From CAZCTC01 sp964501335 (GTDB taxonomy: Bacteria; Chloroflexota; Anaerolineae; B4-G1; SLSP01): a stretch of 64,000 bases of DNA. The notes beneath the pieces were generated by a model. The model was given only the letters and a program-made list of their open reading frames with translations, had not been told where the DNA came from and searched no databases. Position numbers and translations under genes: made by a program. Position 1 is the stretch's first letter; each line of letters opens with the position of its first letter. Below are positions 51,779 to 60,242 of the stretch, piece after piece. The stretch spans positions 3,346-67,345 of the forward strand of contig CAZCTC010000043.1 of assembly GCA_964501335.1 (NCBI GenBank). The letters are read 5' to 3'.

Positions 51779-52678
51779 TTACGATTCTGCCAGCACCAGA
51801 TCGGGGTGCCAGGTTCCTGGTTCTTTATCGGGAACCAGAACGGCGATGGTTCGACCGGCGGCGTTCCGGGCCTGGAGATGCGAAGCTGTGGCGGGGGCTT
51901 CCGGCAGATAGAGGGTGCGTCCAAAGCTGACCGCTTGCTCTTGTTCTTCGTTCAGGAGCACCGGGGGCAGGTTATGAAGCGCTGCTTCTGGAGGGAGCAG
52001 GGCCTGATTCAGGGTGCCGGCGGCGGCCAGTTCCTTCAGGGTGTCGAGCGGATAGCTGCTTTCCAGGGTGAAGGGGCCGGAGCGGGTGCGGGTCAGGGCC
52101 TGCAGATGGGCCCCGCAGCCCAGGGCCTGACCGAGGTCGTAGGCCAGACTGCGGATATAGGTGCCGGCGGAGCAATCCACAGCGATGGTGAGATCAGGTG
52201 ATGCCCATTCCAGCAGAGTGATTTTTGTGATTGTGACGGCCCGGGGGGTCAGTTCGATTTCTTCGCCGCGTCGGGCCAGTTTGTAGAGCGGTTGTCCGGC
52301 GACTTTGATGGCGGAATAACGCGGCGGCAGTTGTTGCTGCGGGCCGATGAAGGAGACCAGGGCAGCTTCGAGATCGGTCCGGCTGAGACCTTCCGGAACG
52401 GGGTAGCTTTCGACGATCTCGCCTTCGGCGTCGTAGGTAGTGGTCACGGCGCCCAATCGCACGACTGCCTGATAGCTTTTGTCGTGGCCGGTGATGAATT
52501 GGGCCAGACGAGTGGAAGGGCCGGCCATGACCAGCAGAACTCCGGTCGCCAGCGGGTCGAGAGTGCCGGCGTGACCCACGCGGCGCAGTCCGGCCAGGCG
52601 ACGTACGGCATTGACGACATCGTGAGAGGTCATGCCGGCGGGTTTGTTGATGTTGAAAAGTCCGTTGGGCGTGATCAT
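51779..52678 (-). CDS. truB: tRNA pseudouridine(55) synthase
   Basis: 299 residues. INKPAGMTSHDVVNAVRRL, GHAGTLDPLATGVLLV (catalytic Asp in this motif) and YDAEGEIVES are the TruB signatures; a PUA-like segment closes the protein. It forms psi55 in the T loop of tRNA. Its ATG overlaps the nrnA stop by four bases, so translation is coupled. Confidence 0.96.
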   Translation of the reverse strand: MITPNGLFNINKPAGMTSHDVVNAVRRLAGLRRVGHAGTLDPLATGVLLVMAGPSTRLAQFITGHDKSYQAVVRLGAVTTTYDAEGEIVESYPVPEGLSRTDLEAALVSFIGPQQQLPPRYSAIKVAGQPLYKLARRGEEIELTPRAVTITKITLLEWASPDLTIAVDCSAGTYIRSLAYDLGQALGCGAHLQALTRTRSGPFTLESSYPLDTLKELAAAGTLNQALLPPEAALHNLPPVLLNEEQEQAVSFGRTLYLPEAPATASHLQARNAAGRTIAVLVPDKEPGTWHPDLVLAES

Positions 52679-53652
52679 GAGGCCTCCTTGTGTCGATCGC
52701 GTTCCTGGCGCAACATCGGCAGCAGTCGGGCGAGGGCGGCCTCCAGGGGTCCGTCGAGGGAGCAGCCGGCGGCTTGATGATGGCCTCCGCCGCCCAGGGT
52801 TTGGGCGATGGCGGCGACATTGTAGCCGTTGCGCGACCGCAGGCTGATGCGATAGCTGCCGTCTTTCATTTCGACCAGGGCGGCGGCGATGACGGCCTCG
52901 CGGGTGCGGCTGATCAGATTGCCCAGATTTAGATCTTCGTGGTCTTCCAATCCCAGGGCCTCTTTTTCTTTCAGCGAGAGCCAGGTCCAGACGATCCCTT
53001 CTTCAAGTTCCAGATGGTTCAGAGCGTGGCCCCAGCCGCGGAGATGGATGTAAGGGATGGCATCGAGCGCGCGCTGGGCCACCCGGTGATAATCGCCGCC
53101 GGCCTGCATCAGGCGATTGAGCAGGGTGAAGGTTTCTGGCGTGACGTTATCGGTGCGCAAGCCGCGGGTATCGGTCAAAATGGCGGCGAGAAGGCAGGTG
53201 GCCATCGGGGCGGTGATTCGGGCATTCAGGGCATCGAGAACTTCGACCATGACCATGGCGGTAGCCGGGGCGAGCGGATCGACCAGGCTGACATCGCCGA
53301 ATTCGGGATGGGCCGGATGGTGATCGATGACCAGAAGCGGGGTGTGGCGATTGGGGTAGGGCGGGTAAAGTCCGCCGGTGCGGCTGATTTCGCCGAGATC
53401 GACCGCCACGGCCAGATCGATGTCGGCGGGCAGGGTTTGCACAAAGGCGTTGACTCCAGGAAGAAAGCCCAGGGCCTCCGGCACGGGATCGACGCAAGCG
53501 ACGACCGGTTGGGCTCCTTTTTCCAGCAACGCCAGGCGTAACGCCAAAGCTGACCCGATGGTATCTCCATCGGGTCGGGGGTGGGTCATCAGCAAGGGAC
53601 GCTTGCTCTGGCTCAGGAGATCCCGGGCCTGTTTAAGCCGTTTCGTCTCCAT
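52675..53652 (-). CDS. nrnA: DHH-family phosphoesterase, NrnA-like
   Basis: 325 residues from the ATG at 53652 (another ATG at 53655; the longer open frame runs through rbfA). HPRPDGDTIGSALAL gives the first metal motif, DLGEI and DHHPAH the second and third, TDTRGLRTDN follows, and the DHHA1 domain ends with GGGGHHQAAGC. These enzymes degrade oligoribonucleotides of 2-5 nt and pAp. The start overlaps the rbfA stop by about 20 bases. Its position between rbfA and truB is typical of many Firmicutes and Chloroflexota. Confidence 0.93.
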   Translation of the reverse strand: METKRLKQARDLLSQSKRPLLMTHPRPDGDTIGSALALRLALLEKGAQPVVACVDPVPEALGFLPGVNAFVQTLPADIDLAVAVDLGEISRTGGLYPPYPNRHTPLLVIDHHPAHPEFGDVSLVDPLAPATAMVMVEVLDALNARITAPMATCLLAAILTDTRGLRTDNVTPETFTLLNRLMQAGGDYHRVAQRALDAIPYIHLRGWGHALNHLELEEGIVWTWLSLKEKEALGLEDHEDLNLGNLISRTREAVIAAALVEMKDGSYRISLRSRNGYNVAAIAQTLGGGGHHQAAGCSLDGPLEAALARLLPMLRQERDRHKEAS

Positions 53653-54061
53653 CATCCAGCCATTTCTCCTCATCTTCGTAATCGTTCCCGGTATCTTCCT
53701 CCGAGAACTCCTGGCCTTCTTCGTTGTGCCAGGTTCCCAGGATGGCTTCGATGCGCTCTCCGTGAGCCAGTGAAGGATCGTAGATGAAGAGCAGTTCCGG
53801 AACGTTGCGCAGGCGCAGGCTGGGGGCCAGTTCGGCACGCATCCAGCCCGCGGCGTGGCTCAGCGCCTTTTGGATTTCGGCCTGTTCTTCCGGTCCACCC
53901 AACAGACTGTAGTAGATCTCTGCCCGCGTGGTGTCCCGATTGACGACCACATCGGTGATGGTGATTTCACTCAATCGAGGGTCATTGCTTTCTTCGATGA
54001 TGAGTTGAGTGACTTTACGCCGGATCATCGTGCTGACACGGCCGATATATTTTTTACCCAT
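53633..54061 (-). CDS. rbfA: Ribosome-binding factor A
   Basis: 142 residues from the ATG at 54061, chosen because GAGAGG lies upstream and the KH-like domain starts there (MGKKYIGRVSTMIRRKV). LIIEESNDPRLSEITITDVVV and DTTRAEIYYSLLG are the family core. It acts in 30S maturation. A terminator-like hairpin stands between infB and this gene, so its expression may depend on read-through. The acidic C-terminal tail is longer than usual. Confidence 0.94.
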   Translation of the reverse strand: MGKKYIGRVSTMIRRKVTQLIIEESNDPRLSEITITDVVVNRDTTRAEIYYSLLGGPEEQAEIQKALSHAAGWMRAELAPSLRLRNVPELLFIYDPSLAHGERIEAILGTWHNEEGQEFSEEDTGNDYEDEEKWLDDGDETA

Positions 54062-54089
54062 GATTATGACCTCTCTTTCGCCGGAGGGA

Positions 54090-54140
54090 TAAAAAACGAT
54101 CGCGCGATACACACTGGGCAGCGAGTATCGCGCGATCAGA
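54090..54140 (-). terminator. Intrinsic terminator between infB and rbfA
   Basis: On the minus strand: GATCGCGCGATAC, loop, GTATCGCGCGATC, then GTTTTTT. The stem is 13 perfect pairs. It lies nine or more bases past the infB stop and just before the rbfA ribosome site. Confidence 0.8.
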
Positions 54141-54148
54141 CGAGGCGA

Positions 54149-55951
54149 TTAATCAGCGTTTTCCTCACGAACCATCGCGTAGAATTGCAGAATGTCGCCG
54201 ACGCCCAGATCGTCGAAATTCTCGACTTTGATACCACATTCAAAGCCTTCCTTGACCTCGCGGACATCTTTTTCAAAACGTTTGAGCGAGGCAATGTGTC
54301 CCTGGAAGAGCTGCTTGCCCTGACGCAGGACGCGCACGCGGGCGTTGCGGCGGGCTATACCCTGAGTGACATAACAACCGGCGATGCGGCCCAGTTTGGC
54401 GATATCGAAGGTCGCCCGGATTTCGGCCGTGCCGAGTTCTTTTTCCACGTAAACCGGGTCCAGCAAACCCTTCATGGCTTTTTCGACATCGTCGATCAGT
54501 TCGTAGATGATGTCGTAGCTCTGAATTTTGATCCCTTCCATTTCCGCGATACGGCGGGCGGCGGGATCGCCTTCGACCCGGAAGCCCAGGATGATGGCAT
54601 CCGACGCGACGGCCAGGTTGATATCCGATTCGGTGATATTTCCGGCGACGGCGTGGATTACATGGACCTGGACATTTTCATTGCTCAGGCGGTTAAGTGA
54701 ATTGACAATCGGTTCGATCGAGCCCTGAACATCCGTCTTGAGGACGATGTTGAGGCTTTTGATCTGCCCTTCGCGGATGCGGGCCGAGAGATCGTCCAGC
54801 GAGAGGGTGCGGCGCTGCGCCTGTTGGGCGCGTTCGCGGATTTCCTGCTGGCGTTTTTCTACGGTGGCCCGGGCCGTCCGTTCATCGCTGACGATTTCCA
54901 GTCGTTCGCCGGCTTCCGGCACATCGTGCAAACCGATCACCACGACGGGAGTGGCGGGCGGTGCCGAGCGTTGCGGCTTCCCGCGGTAGTCCTCGATGGC
55001 GCGGATTTTGCCGTAGGTCGTGCCGACAACTCCGATATCACCGGAATGCAGCGTGCCGTTCTGGACCAGGATGGTAGCCAGCGGGCCCCGTTGGCGATCC
55101 AGCCGGCTTTCAATTACCGTGCCGATCGCGCTGCGGTTAGGATTGGCTTTCACTCCCAGGGATTCGGCCAGCAGCAGAACGGCTTCGAGAATATCGTCCA
55201 GCCCGATCTTCTTTTTGGCGGAGACCGGGATCATCATTGTGCCACCGCCCCATTCGTCGGGCACCAGTCCCTGTTCGGCGAGCTGTTGCTTGACGACATC
55301 GGGCTGGGCGTTGGGTTTATCAATTTTGTTCAAGGCCACCAGGATGGTGACGTGAGCGGCGCGGGCATGGTTGATGGCTTCGATCGTTTGGGGTTGTACG
55401 CCGTCATCGACGGCGACCACCAAAATGGCGATATCGGTAGTATTAGCGCCGCGCGCCCGCATAGCCGTGAAGGCTTCGTGGCCCGGGGTATCCAAAAAGG
55501 TAATTTTCCGACCGTTATGTTCGACCTGATAAGCACCAATATGTTGGGTAATGCCGCCGGTTTCCTGGCCGGCGACGTTGGTATGACGGATTGCATCCAA
55601 CAACGAGGTTTTGCCATGATCAACGTGTCCGAGGATGGTGACGACGGCGGGGCGGGGTTGTAGATCTTCGGGTCGTTCATTGGCAATCAGCATTTGCCAG
55701 GGGGTCAGTTCGGCCTCGGCGGGCGCGGTGGTTTCCTCAATATGAGGGGTGCGGGCTTCGAAATTGAATTCACTGGCAACGACCGCAGCAGTGTCGAAAT
55801 CGATCTGCTGATTAATGCTGGCAAGGACCCCATTGCTCATAAGGACTTTGATAATTTGAATAGGTGTAACGTGCAACAGTTCAGCCAGGTCGCGGACGGT
55901 GATTACCTCCGGAATGATGACCTCTTGTACCGGTTGAGCGGTTTTACTCAT
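54149..55951 (-). CDS. infB: Translation initiation factor IF-2
   Basis: 600 residues; shorter than the E. coli protein because the long N-terminal domains are reduced to one IF2-N module (about 12-65). GTPase motifs: GHVDHGKTSLLD, DTPGHEAF and NKIDKP. Domain II, III and the fMet-tRNA-binding C-terminal domain (FDIAKLGRIAGCYV and ending YAMVREENAD) follow. It delivers initiator tRNA to the 30S subunit. The ATG lies one base after the ylxR stop. Confidence 0.97.
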   Translation of the reverse strand: MSKTAQPVQEVIIPEVITVRDLAELLHVTPIQIIKVLMSNGVLASINQQIDFDTAAVVASEFNFEARTPHIEETTAPAEAELTPWQMLIANERPEDLQPRPAVVTILGHVDHGKTSLLDAIRHTNVAGQETGGITQHIGAYQVEHNGRKITFLDTPGHEAFTAMRARGANTTDIAILVVAVDDGVQPQTIEAINHARAAHVTILVALNKIDKPNAQPDVVKQQLAEQGLVPDEWGGGTMMIPVSAKKKIGLDDILEAVLLLAESLGVKANPNRSAIGTVIESRLDRQRGPLATILVQNGTLHSGDIGVVGTTYGKIRAIEDYRGKPQRSAPPATPVVVIGLHDVPEAGERLEIVSDERTARATVEKRQQEIRERAQQAQRRTLSLDDLSARIREGQIKSLNIVLKTDVQGSIEPIVNSLNRLSNENVQVHVIHAVAGNITESDINLAVASDAIILGFRVEGDPAARRIAEMEGIKIQSYDIIYELIDDVEKAMKGLLDPVYVEKELGTAEIRATFDIAKLGRIAGCYVTQGIARRNARVRVLRQGKQLFQGHIASLKRFEKDVREVKEGFECGIKVENFDDLGVGDILQFYAMVREENAD

Positions 55952-55952
55952 C

Positions 55953-56303
55953 TCATACCTCCTCTGACGAATTTCCTAACTCCGGAGCGGACTCCTGGCT
56001 CGAGTCCAACCATTCGGGTAGCGTTTCTGCATAACGAGACAAGGTCGCCGTTTCCTCAGCGGTAAGGTCATAACGCAGGGCGCGGTTGAGCGCGCCTTTG
56101 CGCAGGGCCTGTTCCCAACAGCGGCGTTGACGACAGAGATAGGCGCCGCGGCCGTTGCGCTTGCCGGTTTCATCGACGGCAATGCCGCCCTCGGTCAGAT
56201 GGACCACGCGAACCAGATCGCGTTTAGGGCGGGCAGTCCGGCAGGCCACACAGGTCCGTTCCGGGACCGGGCGCCGTGAAGAAGACTTACCTTGCTTCGC
56301 CAT
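55953..56303 (-). CDS. ylxR: YlxR-family (DUF448) RNA-binding protein
   Basis: 116 residues. ERTCVACRTARPKRDLVRVV and GRGAYLCRQRRCWEQALRKG are the DUF448 signatures, with a basic surface expected to bind RNA. YlxR normally lies between nusA and infB, as here. The C-terminal tail is longer than usual. It is separated from nusA by 204 bases containing a terminator, so a promoter in that gap is likely. It ends one base before infB. Confidence 0.95.
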   Translation of the reverse strand: MAKQGKSSSRRPVPERTCVACRTARPKRDLVRVVHLTEGGIAVDETGKRNGRGAYLCRQRRCWEQALRKGALNRALRYDLTAEETATLSRYAETLPEWLDSSQESAPELGNSSEEV

Positions 56304-56367
56304 GTTGTTCGTAACCTCTAACGTGCTCCTATGACATCAATTCGTGGGCCTGCGCCTTTACCACAAA

Positions 56368-56404
56368 AAAAGGACGCCAGAGCCTCACTCCGGCGTCCTT
56401 ATAA
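56368..56404 (-). terminator. Intrinsic terminator between nusA and ylxR
   Basis: On the minus strand: AAGGACGCCGGAGTGAGGCTCTGGCGTCCTTTTTTT. Stem of ten pairs with one offset, followed by seven T, about 105 bases after the nusA stop. Confidence 0.85.
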
Positions 56405-56506
56405 CCTTCCTGGTGAACCCAGCAAGTTAGTAGTGGATGGTCATGGATCAATCCAGGTACTCATCCGGACTTACCAGAGCAGGCGACAGGCACACATTTT
56501 AGAAAC

Positions 56507-58546
56507 TTAATAATCCTCAAGATTATCCCAAGCCATATCCTTGAGGCTGCCTCCGCGTTTGCGGTTGCGCACCACCAGGACCTCTCCATTTTCTTCACCA
56601 TAGAAAACAGCGCGACCTTTCTTTCCCTTTTTACGTTTCTTCTGGCTGTGTTCGTCGTCGTCATCGTCGAACTCGATTTCTCCCAGTGCTTCCACCGGGA
56701 GTCCGACCGGGGCAACGGGTGCAACGCTCTCCACAGCCGGGTCGGGAGTTGTTTCCACCGCCGACGCTGTTTCGATTTCTACAACGGGAACCGGAATTTC
56801 CGGCGTTACCATTTCCTGAACGGCAGGAGCCGACGGCTCGGTAGCCTGGACAACCGGCTCTGATTTCAGTTCGGGTTCCGTGATTATTTCCACGGGGGAA
56901 ATTTCGCTGGTGATCAACACATCGGTGATCAATTCGGCGACCGTTTCCGTGGTATCGGCTTCCGGCAGCTCTTCCGGGACAAAGGCGACCGCGGCGTATT
57001 CGTCGACGGCGGCTTTAATTTCTCCAATGGCTCGGGCTCCAATGCCATCCAGCACCAGCAAAGCTTCATCGCCCAGGCCCAGTCGTTCCATAACATCGCC
57101 GACACTGAGCAGGCCGTTGCGGGTGAGGTGGCCCATGGTTTTTTCACTTAATACCAGGACCGAAATCGGTGTGGCATAAGCTCCGGCCGGAACGCGGGCC
57201 CGGGCCTGTTCGGCGGCGCTGCGACGTTCGGCTTCGGCGTTTTCCTGAGCCTTGCGGCGGGCTTTGGCCTGGCGAGCTCCGGGATGTTCACGTTCTCGAC
57301 GATCGATCAGGGCAAAGCGTACCGTTTCAATGACGGTTTTAATGATGCGGCGTTCCTCATCGCTGTAGGGATATTTGTCCGCATCATGCGTCCGTAAAAT
57401 AGTTCCCAAACGAACGATCAGGGTGTGAATTTCATCGGGCACTTTCACACCTTCGAACAGATCGGGCATCCGATTGATTTGTTCCAGAGCCCAATGGGCG
57501 GCTTCGCCGGCGCCCTGGATATCGACTCTCCAGTTGGTCAGTTTAGCGGCCAGGCGGGCATTTTGCCCGGCGCGCCCAATGGCCAGCGAGAGCTGGTCAT
57601 CGACGACCACAACTGAAGCGGTTTTACCGCCCGGATTATGTTCATCCAATACTGCGCTTAAAATCGTGGCGGGGCGCAGGGCATTGGCAATGAAGACCGC
57701 CGGATCTGCACTCCATTCCATCACTTCGATCCGTTCGCCGTTCAGCTCGCGGGAGATGGTCTGAATCCGGATGCCGCGCATCCCCACACAGGCGCCGACA
57801 GGGTCAAGCCCGGGTTGGCGGGCGGCCACGGCGACTTTGGAAAGAACCCCGGCTTCGCGGGCGATGGATTTGATTTCCACCTGACCGTTGCGAATTTCCG
57901 GAACTTCCAGCTCCAACATCCGGCGCAACATGCTGGGATGGCTGCGGGAGACCGTAATTTCCGGACCCCGCGGCGTGCGGCGAACCTCAACGACGTACAC
58001 CCGCACTTTTTGGTGGATGGTGTAGCGCTCGCTGGGAATCTGTTCCCGCTTAGGCATGTGCGCTTCTTCCGTCCGCTCCAGATGGAGCGTTACCCCCTGC
58101 GGGTTGACGGATTGGATCGTCCCAATAATAATTTCGCCCTCTTGGCGGCTGAAGCGGTTGAATTGAATCTCCCGTTCGGCCTCACGGAGCCGTTGGGTAA
58201 TGACCTGTTTGGCTGTTTGAGCGGCAATTCGACCGAAGTTGGCAGGGGTGACATCCACCATTACTGATTCCCCTACCTGTACACTGCGGTTGATCCGCTT
58301 GGCTTCTCCAAGCGTGATCTCCATCGAATCATCAGCCACCGGATCGGCTACGATCTTTTCTACATAGATTCGAGCCAGTCCCGTGTCCAAATTGATTTCG
58401 GTGGTCAAGTTCTGAGTCGGTGCGATCCGCCAGTCGCGGCGATAAGCCGTGGCTAAAGCAGCCCGCACTGCCTCAAGAACTACCTCTTTGGGCAGGTTGT
58501 ATTCCGCGCATATTTGATTAAAAGCAAGGGCGAACTCGCTTTTCAT
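56507..58546 (-). CDS. nusA: Transcription termination/antitermination factor NusA
   Basis: 679 residues from the ATG at 58546, chosen because GGAGG lies ten bases upstream and the N-terminal domain begins MKSEFALAFNQICAEYNL; the open frame goes to 58582. Order: RNA polymerase-binding N-terminal domain (1-125), S1, then two KH domains (GACVGMRGIRIQTISRELNG cut to GMRGIRIQTI; LSLAIGRAGQNARLAAKL). The last about 250 residues include a helix-hairpin-helix-like region and an unusual acidic Glu/Thr/Val-rich linker ending in a DDDDDEH run, a Lys-rich stretch and MAWDNLEDY. Such a tail is longer than in most NusA proteins. rimP, which usually precedes nusA, is not upstream. Confidence 0.94.
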   Translation of the reverse strand: MKSEFALAFNQICAEYNLPKEVVLEAVRAALATAYRRDWRIAPTQNLTTEINLDTGLARIYVEKIVADPVADDSMEITLGEAKRINRSVQVGESVMVDVTPANFGRIAAQTAKQVITQRLREAEREIQFNRFSRQEGEIIIGTIQSVNPQGVTLHLERTEEAHMPKREQIPSERYTIHQKVRVYVVEVRRTPRGPEITVSRSHPSMLRRMLELEVPEIRNGQVEIKSIAREAGVLSKVAVAARQPGLDPVGACVGMRGIRIQTISRELNGERIEVMEWSADPAVFIANALRPATILSAVLDEHNPGGKTASVVVVDDQLSLAIGRAGQNARLAAKLTNWRVDIQGAGEAAHWALEQINRMPDLFEGVKVPDEIHTLIVRLGTILRTHDADKYPYSDEERRIIKTVIETVRFALIDRREREHPGARQAKARRKAQENAEAERRSAAEQARARVPAGAYATPISVLVLSEKTMGHLTRNGLLSVGDVMERLGLGDEALLVLDGIGARAIGEIKAAVDEYAAVAFVPEELPEADTTETVAELITDVLITSEISPVEIITEPELKSEPVVQATEPSAPAVQEMVTPEIPVPVVEIETASAVETTPDPAVESVAPVAPVGLPVEALGEIEFDDDDDEHSQKKRKKGKKGRAVFYGEENGEVLVVRNRKRGGSLKDMAWDNLEDY

Positions 58547-58790
58547 TACCGATCGTCCTCCACCAATCCTATCAGGTGCCATCTATGAAGAAAAGTGGGG
58601 AATCCCCACTTTTCCGGCGCGCCGGAAACTCCGGCGCAATATGCCCTTTGTCGGCTTGCATTATAACACAGGTAAGAATATAAAGCAAGAACGTTAAAAT
58701 AGGGACTGGTCTTCTCCTTCGGTTGTGTTATACTAGGCCTGCCCGGTAAAACGCCGGGCCCTACAGCAAAGGTAAGAAAGGATAATAAAG
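58547..58790. promoter_or_regulatory. Divergent leader region of nusA and the HEAT-repeat gene
   Basis: It contains a perfect hairpin AAAAGTGGGGA-A-TCCCCACTTTT (58591-58613) in the nusA leader, followed by CCGGCGCGCCGG (58614-58625). On the plus strand a TATACT (58729-58734) could serve the HEAT gene, but no good -35 is seen. The hairpin is a possible target of NusA autoregulation; that is a guess. Confidence 0.5.
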
Positions 58791-60095
58791 TTGAGCTTGA
58801 GTCCAGAGACTCCACAACAGTCCCCAGCAGTGCGCCGATGTGTTGAGAATTTGCAAAATCCCAACCCGCGCCAGCGATCTCAGGCGGCCCATGAGTTGGG
58901 GGAGCTGGTGGCTGAAGCCGCGGTCCCTTCGTTGATTCATACCTTGACCGACGATGTCAATACGTATGTGCGAAGTGCAGCGGCGGAGGCCTTAGGCCGG
59001 ATCGGTGATCCGGTAGCCATCGTGCCGTTGGTTCAGGCGACACGCGATTCAAGTTCCTTTGTCCGCCGGGCGGCGGTCATTTCTTTAGGCCAGATCCGGG
59101 CCCGGGATGCTCAGATGGCGTTGTTGCAGGCGCTGGAAGATCCTAATTTCTACGTGCGCCGGGCCGCGATCAATGCGATCGGAAAGCTGGGGGTGGCGGA
59201 TCTGGGGCAGGTGCTGTTGCCTCTGCTGGAGCGACGCGATCCCCGGGTGCGGCGCACAGTCATCACGGCGCTGCGGCGGTTGCAGACTCAGGAGGCTGTG
59301 CCGTTGTTGGTTGAGGTGCTGGATACTTATCTGACGACGCCTTCGCCGCGGGATCTTCCGGTGGTTAAGGCGTTGGTGATTGCCTTGGGAGATCTGCGGG
59401 CTGAGGCGGCGGCTCCGGTGCTGGTCCGGGTGCTGCGCGGCTATGTGGGAGCCCGCTCTCTGGCGGCGACGGCTCTGGGACAGATCGGTGCGGCGGAGGC
59501 CGGCCCGGCTTTGGTGGAATCGTTGGACGATAAGAGCGCTAATTTGCGCCTGGCCGCGATCAAAAGCCTGGGCAAGATCGGTTATACCAGTGCGGCGCCG
59601 TTGTTGGTGCATTTTCTGGAATCGCCCGATCCTCGCCAGCGGCGGATGTCGGCTCTGGCGTTAGGGTTGATGGGGGAACGTTCCGCCGTGCCGACGTTGT
59701 TGGAAATGGTGCAGCGGGATCAGAGTCCCCTGGTGCGGCCGGCGGCGGCTGAAGCGCTGGCGCTGTTGGGCGATAGTTCTCTGGCACCGCAGCTTTTGCC
59801 GTTGACGGAAGACAGCAATGCCTATTTGCGGGCGGCGCTGGCTCAGGCCCTGGGCGTTTTGGATGATGGTTCTCCCGAAGTGCTGCATGCACTTTATCAA
59901 CTGGCCGAGGATCGGGTAGACCATGTATCTATGGTGGCGCAGCGGGTTTTGGAGACCATGCCGAAGGAGCGGACTCCCCGTCCCACTTCGGTGGGGGTTT
60001 CGGAGCAGGAGAAGCCGGAACCGGTTACGGTTGAGACGGCGGCTCCGGCGAAAAAAGGAGATTCCTGGCTGCGGCGGCTTTTCCGCGGCAGCTGA
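58791..60095 (+). CDS. HEAT/PBS-lyase-like repeat protein
   Basis: 434 residues from a TTG start at 58791, with AAGGATAAT upstream. About twelve HEAT-like repeats of about 31 residues, each with the pattern A-x-x-x-L-G-x-I-G/R-x-x-A-V-P-x-L (for example RSAAAEALGRIGDPVAIVPL). This is the phycobilisome-lyase-like type (PF03130/PF13646). The C-terminal 55 residues are a linker and a basic end (SWLRRLFRGS), which could contact a membrane or nucleic acid. Such proteins are scaffolds; the partner is unknown. Confidence 0.87.
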   Translation: MSLSPETPQQSPAVRRCVENLQNPNPRQRSQAAHELGELVAEAAVPSLIHTLTDDVNTYVRSAAAEALGRIGDPVAIVPLVQATRDSSSFVRRAAVISLGQIRARDAQMALLQALEDPNFYVRRAAINAIGKLGVADLGQVLLPLLERRDPRVRRTVITALRRLQTQEAVPLLVEVLDTYLTTPSPRDLPVVKALVIALGDLRAEAAAPVLVRVLRGYVGARSLAATALGQIGAAEAGPALVESLDDKSANLRLAAIKSLGKIGYTSAAPLLVHFLESPDPRQRRMSALALGLMGERSAVPTLLEMVQRDQSPLVRPAAAEALALLGDSSLAPQLLPLTEDSNAYLRAALAQALGVLDDGSPEVLHALYQLAEDRVDHVSMVAQRVLETMPKERTPRPTSVGVSEQEKPEPVTVETAAPAKKGDSWLRRLFRGS

Positions 60096-60114
60096 AATCG
60101 ACGAAGGCGATTTA

Positions 60115-60150
60115 CAAAGGGATTTTTGCTCCGGCAAAGATCCCTTTGTC
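60115..60150 (+). terminator. Intrinsic terminator after the HEAT-repeat gene
   Basis: ACAAAGGGA, loop, TCCCTTTGT, with CATTTAACTTTTGATTTTT after it; the T tract is imperfect. It lies 19 bases beyond the stop. A variable-stem hairpin (60169-60205) follows it. Confidence 0.65.
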
Positions 60151-60168
60151 ATTTAACTTTTGATTTTT

Positions 60169-60205
60169 TATATTTTCGCGCGCCCAAAGGGCGCGCGAAA
60201 ATATA
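60169..60205. repeat. Variable-stem hairpin
   Basis: TATATTTTCGCGCGC-CCAAAG-GGCGCGCGAAAATATA. It has the TATTTT/AAAATA outer arms of the family but a different loop and none of the usual long flanks. It sits 35 bases before the ATG of the oxidoreductase gene. Confidence 0.8.
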
Positions 60206-60242
60206 AATCCGAAAGATATCTTGAAATGGAGGTAAGCCTGTC

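Noticed and set aside
56403..56506. Possible tRNA or small RNA between nusA and ylxR
   Set aside because: No cloverleaf with T-loop or anticodon stem could be drawn; only the terminator hairpin is supported.
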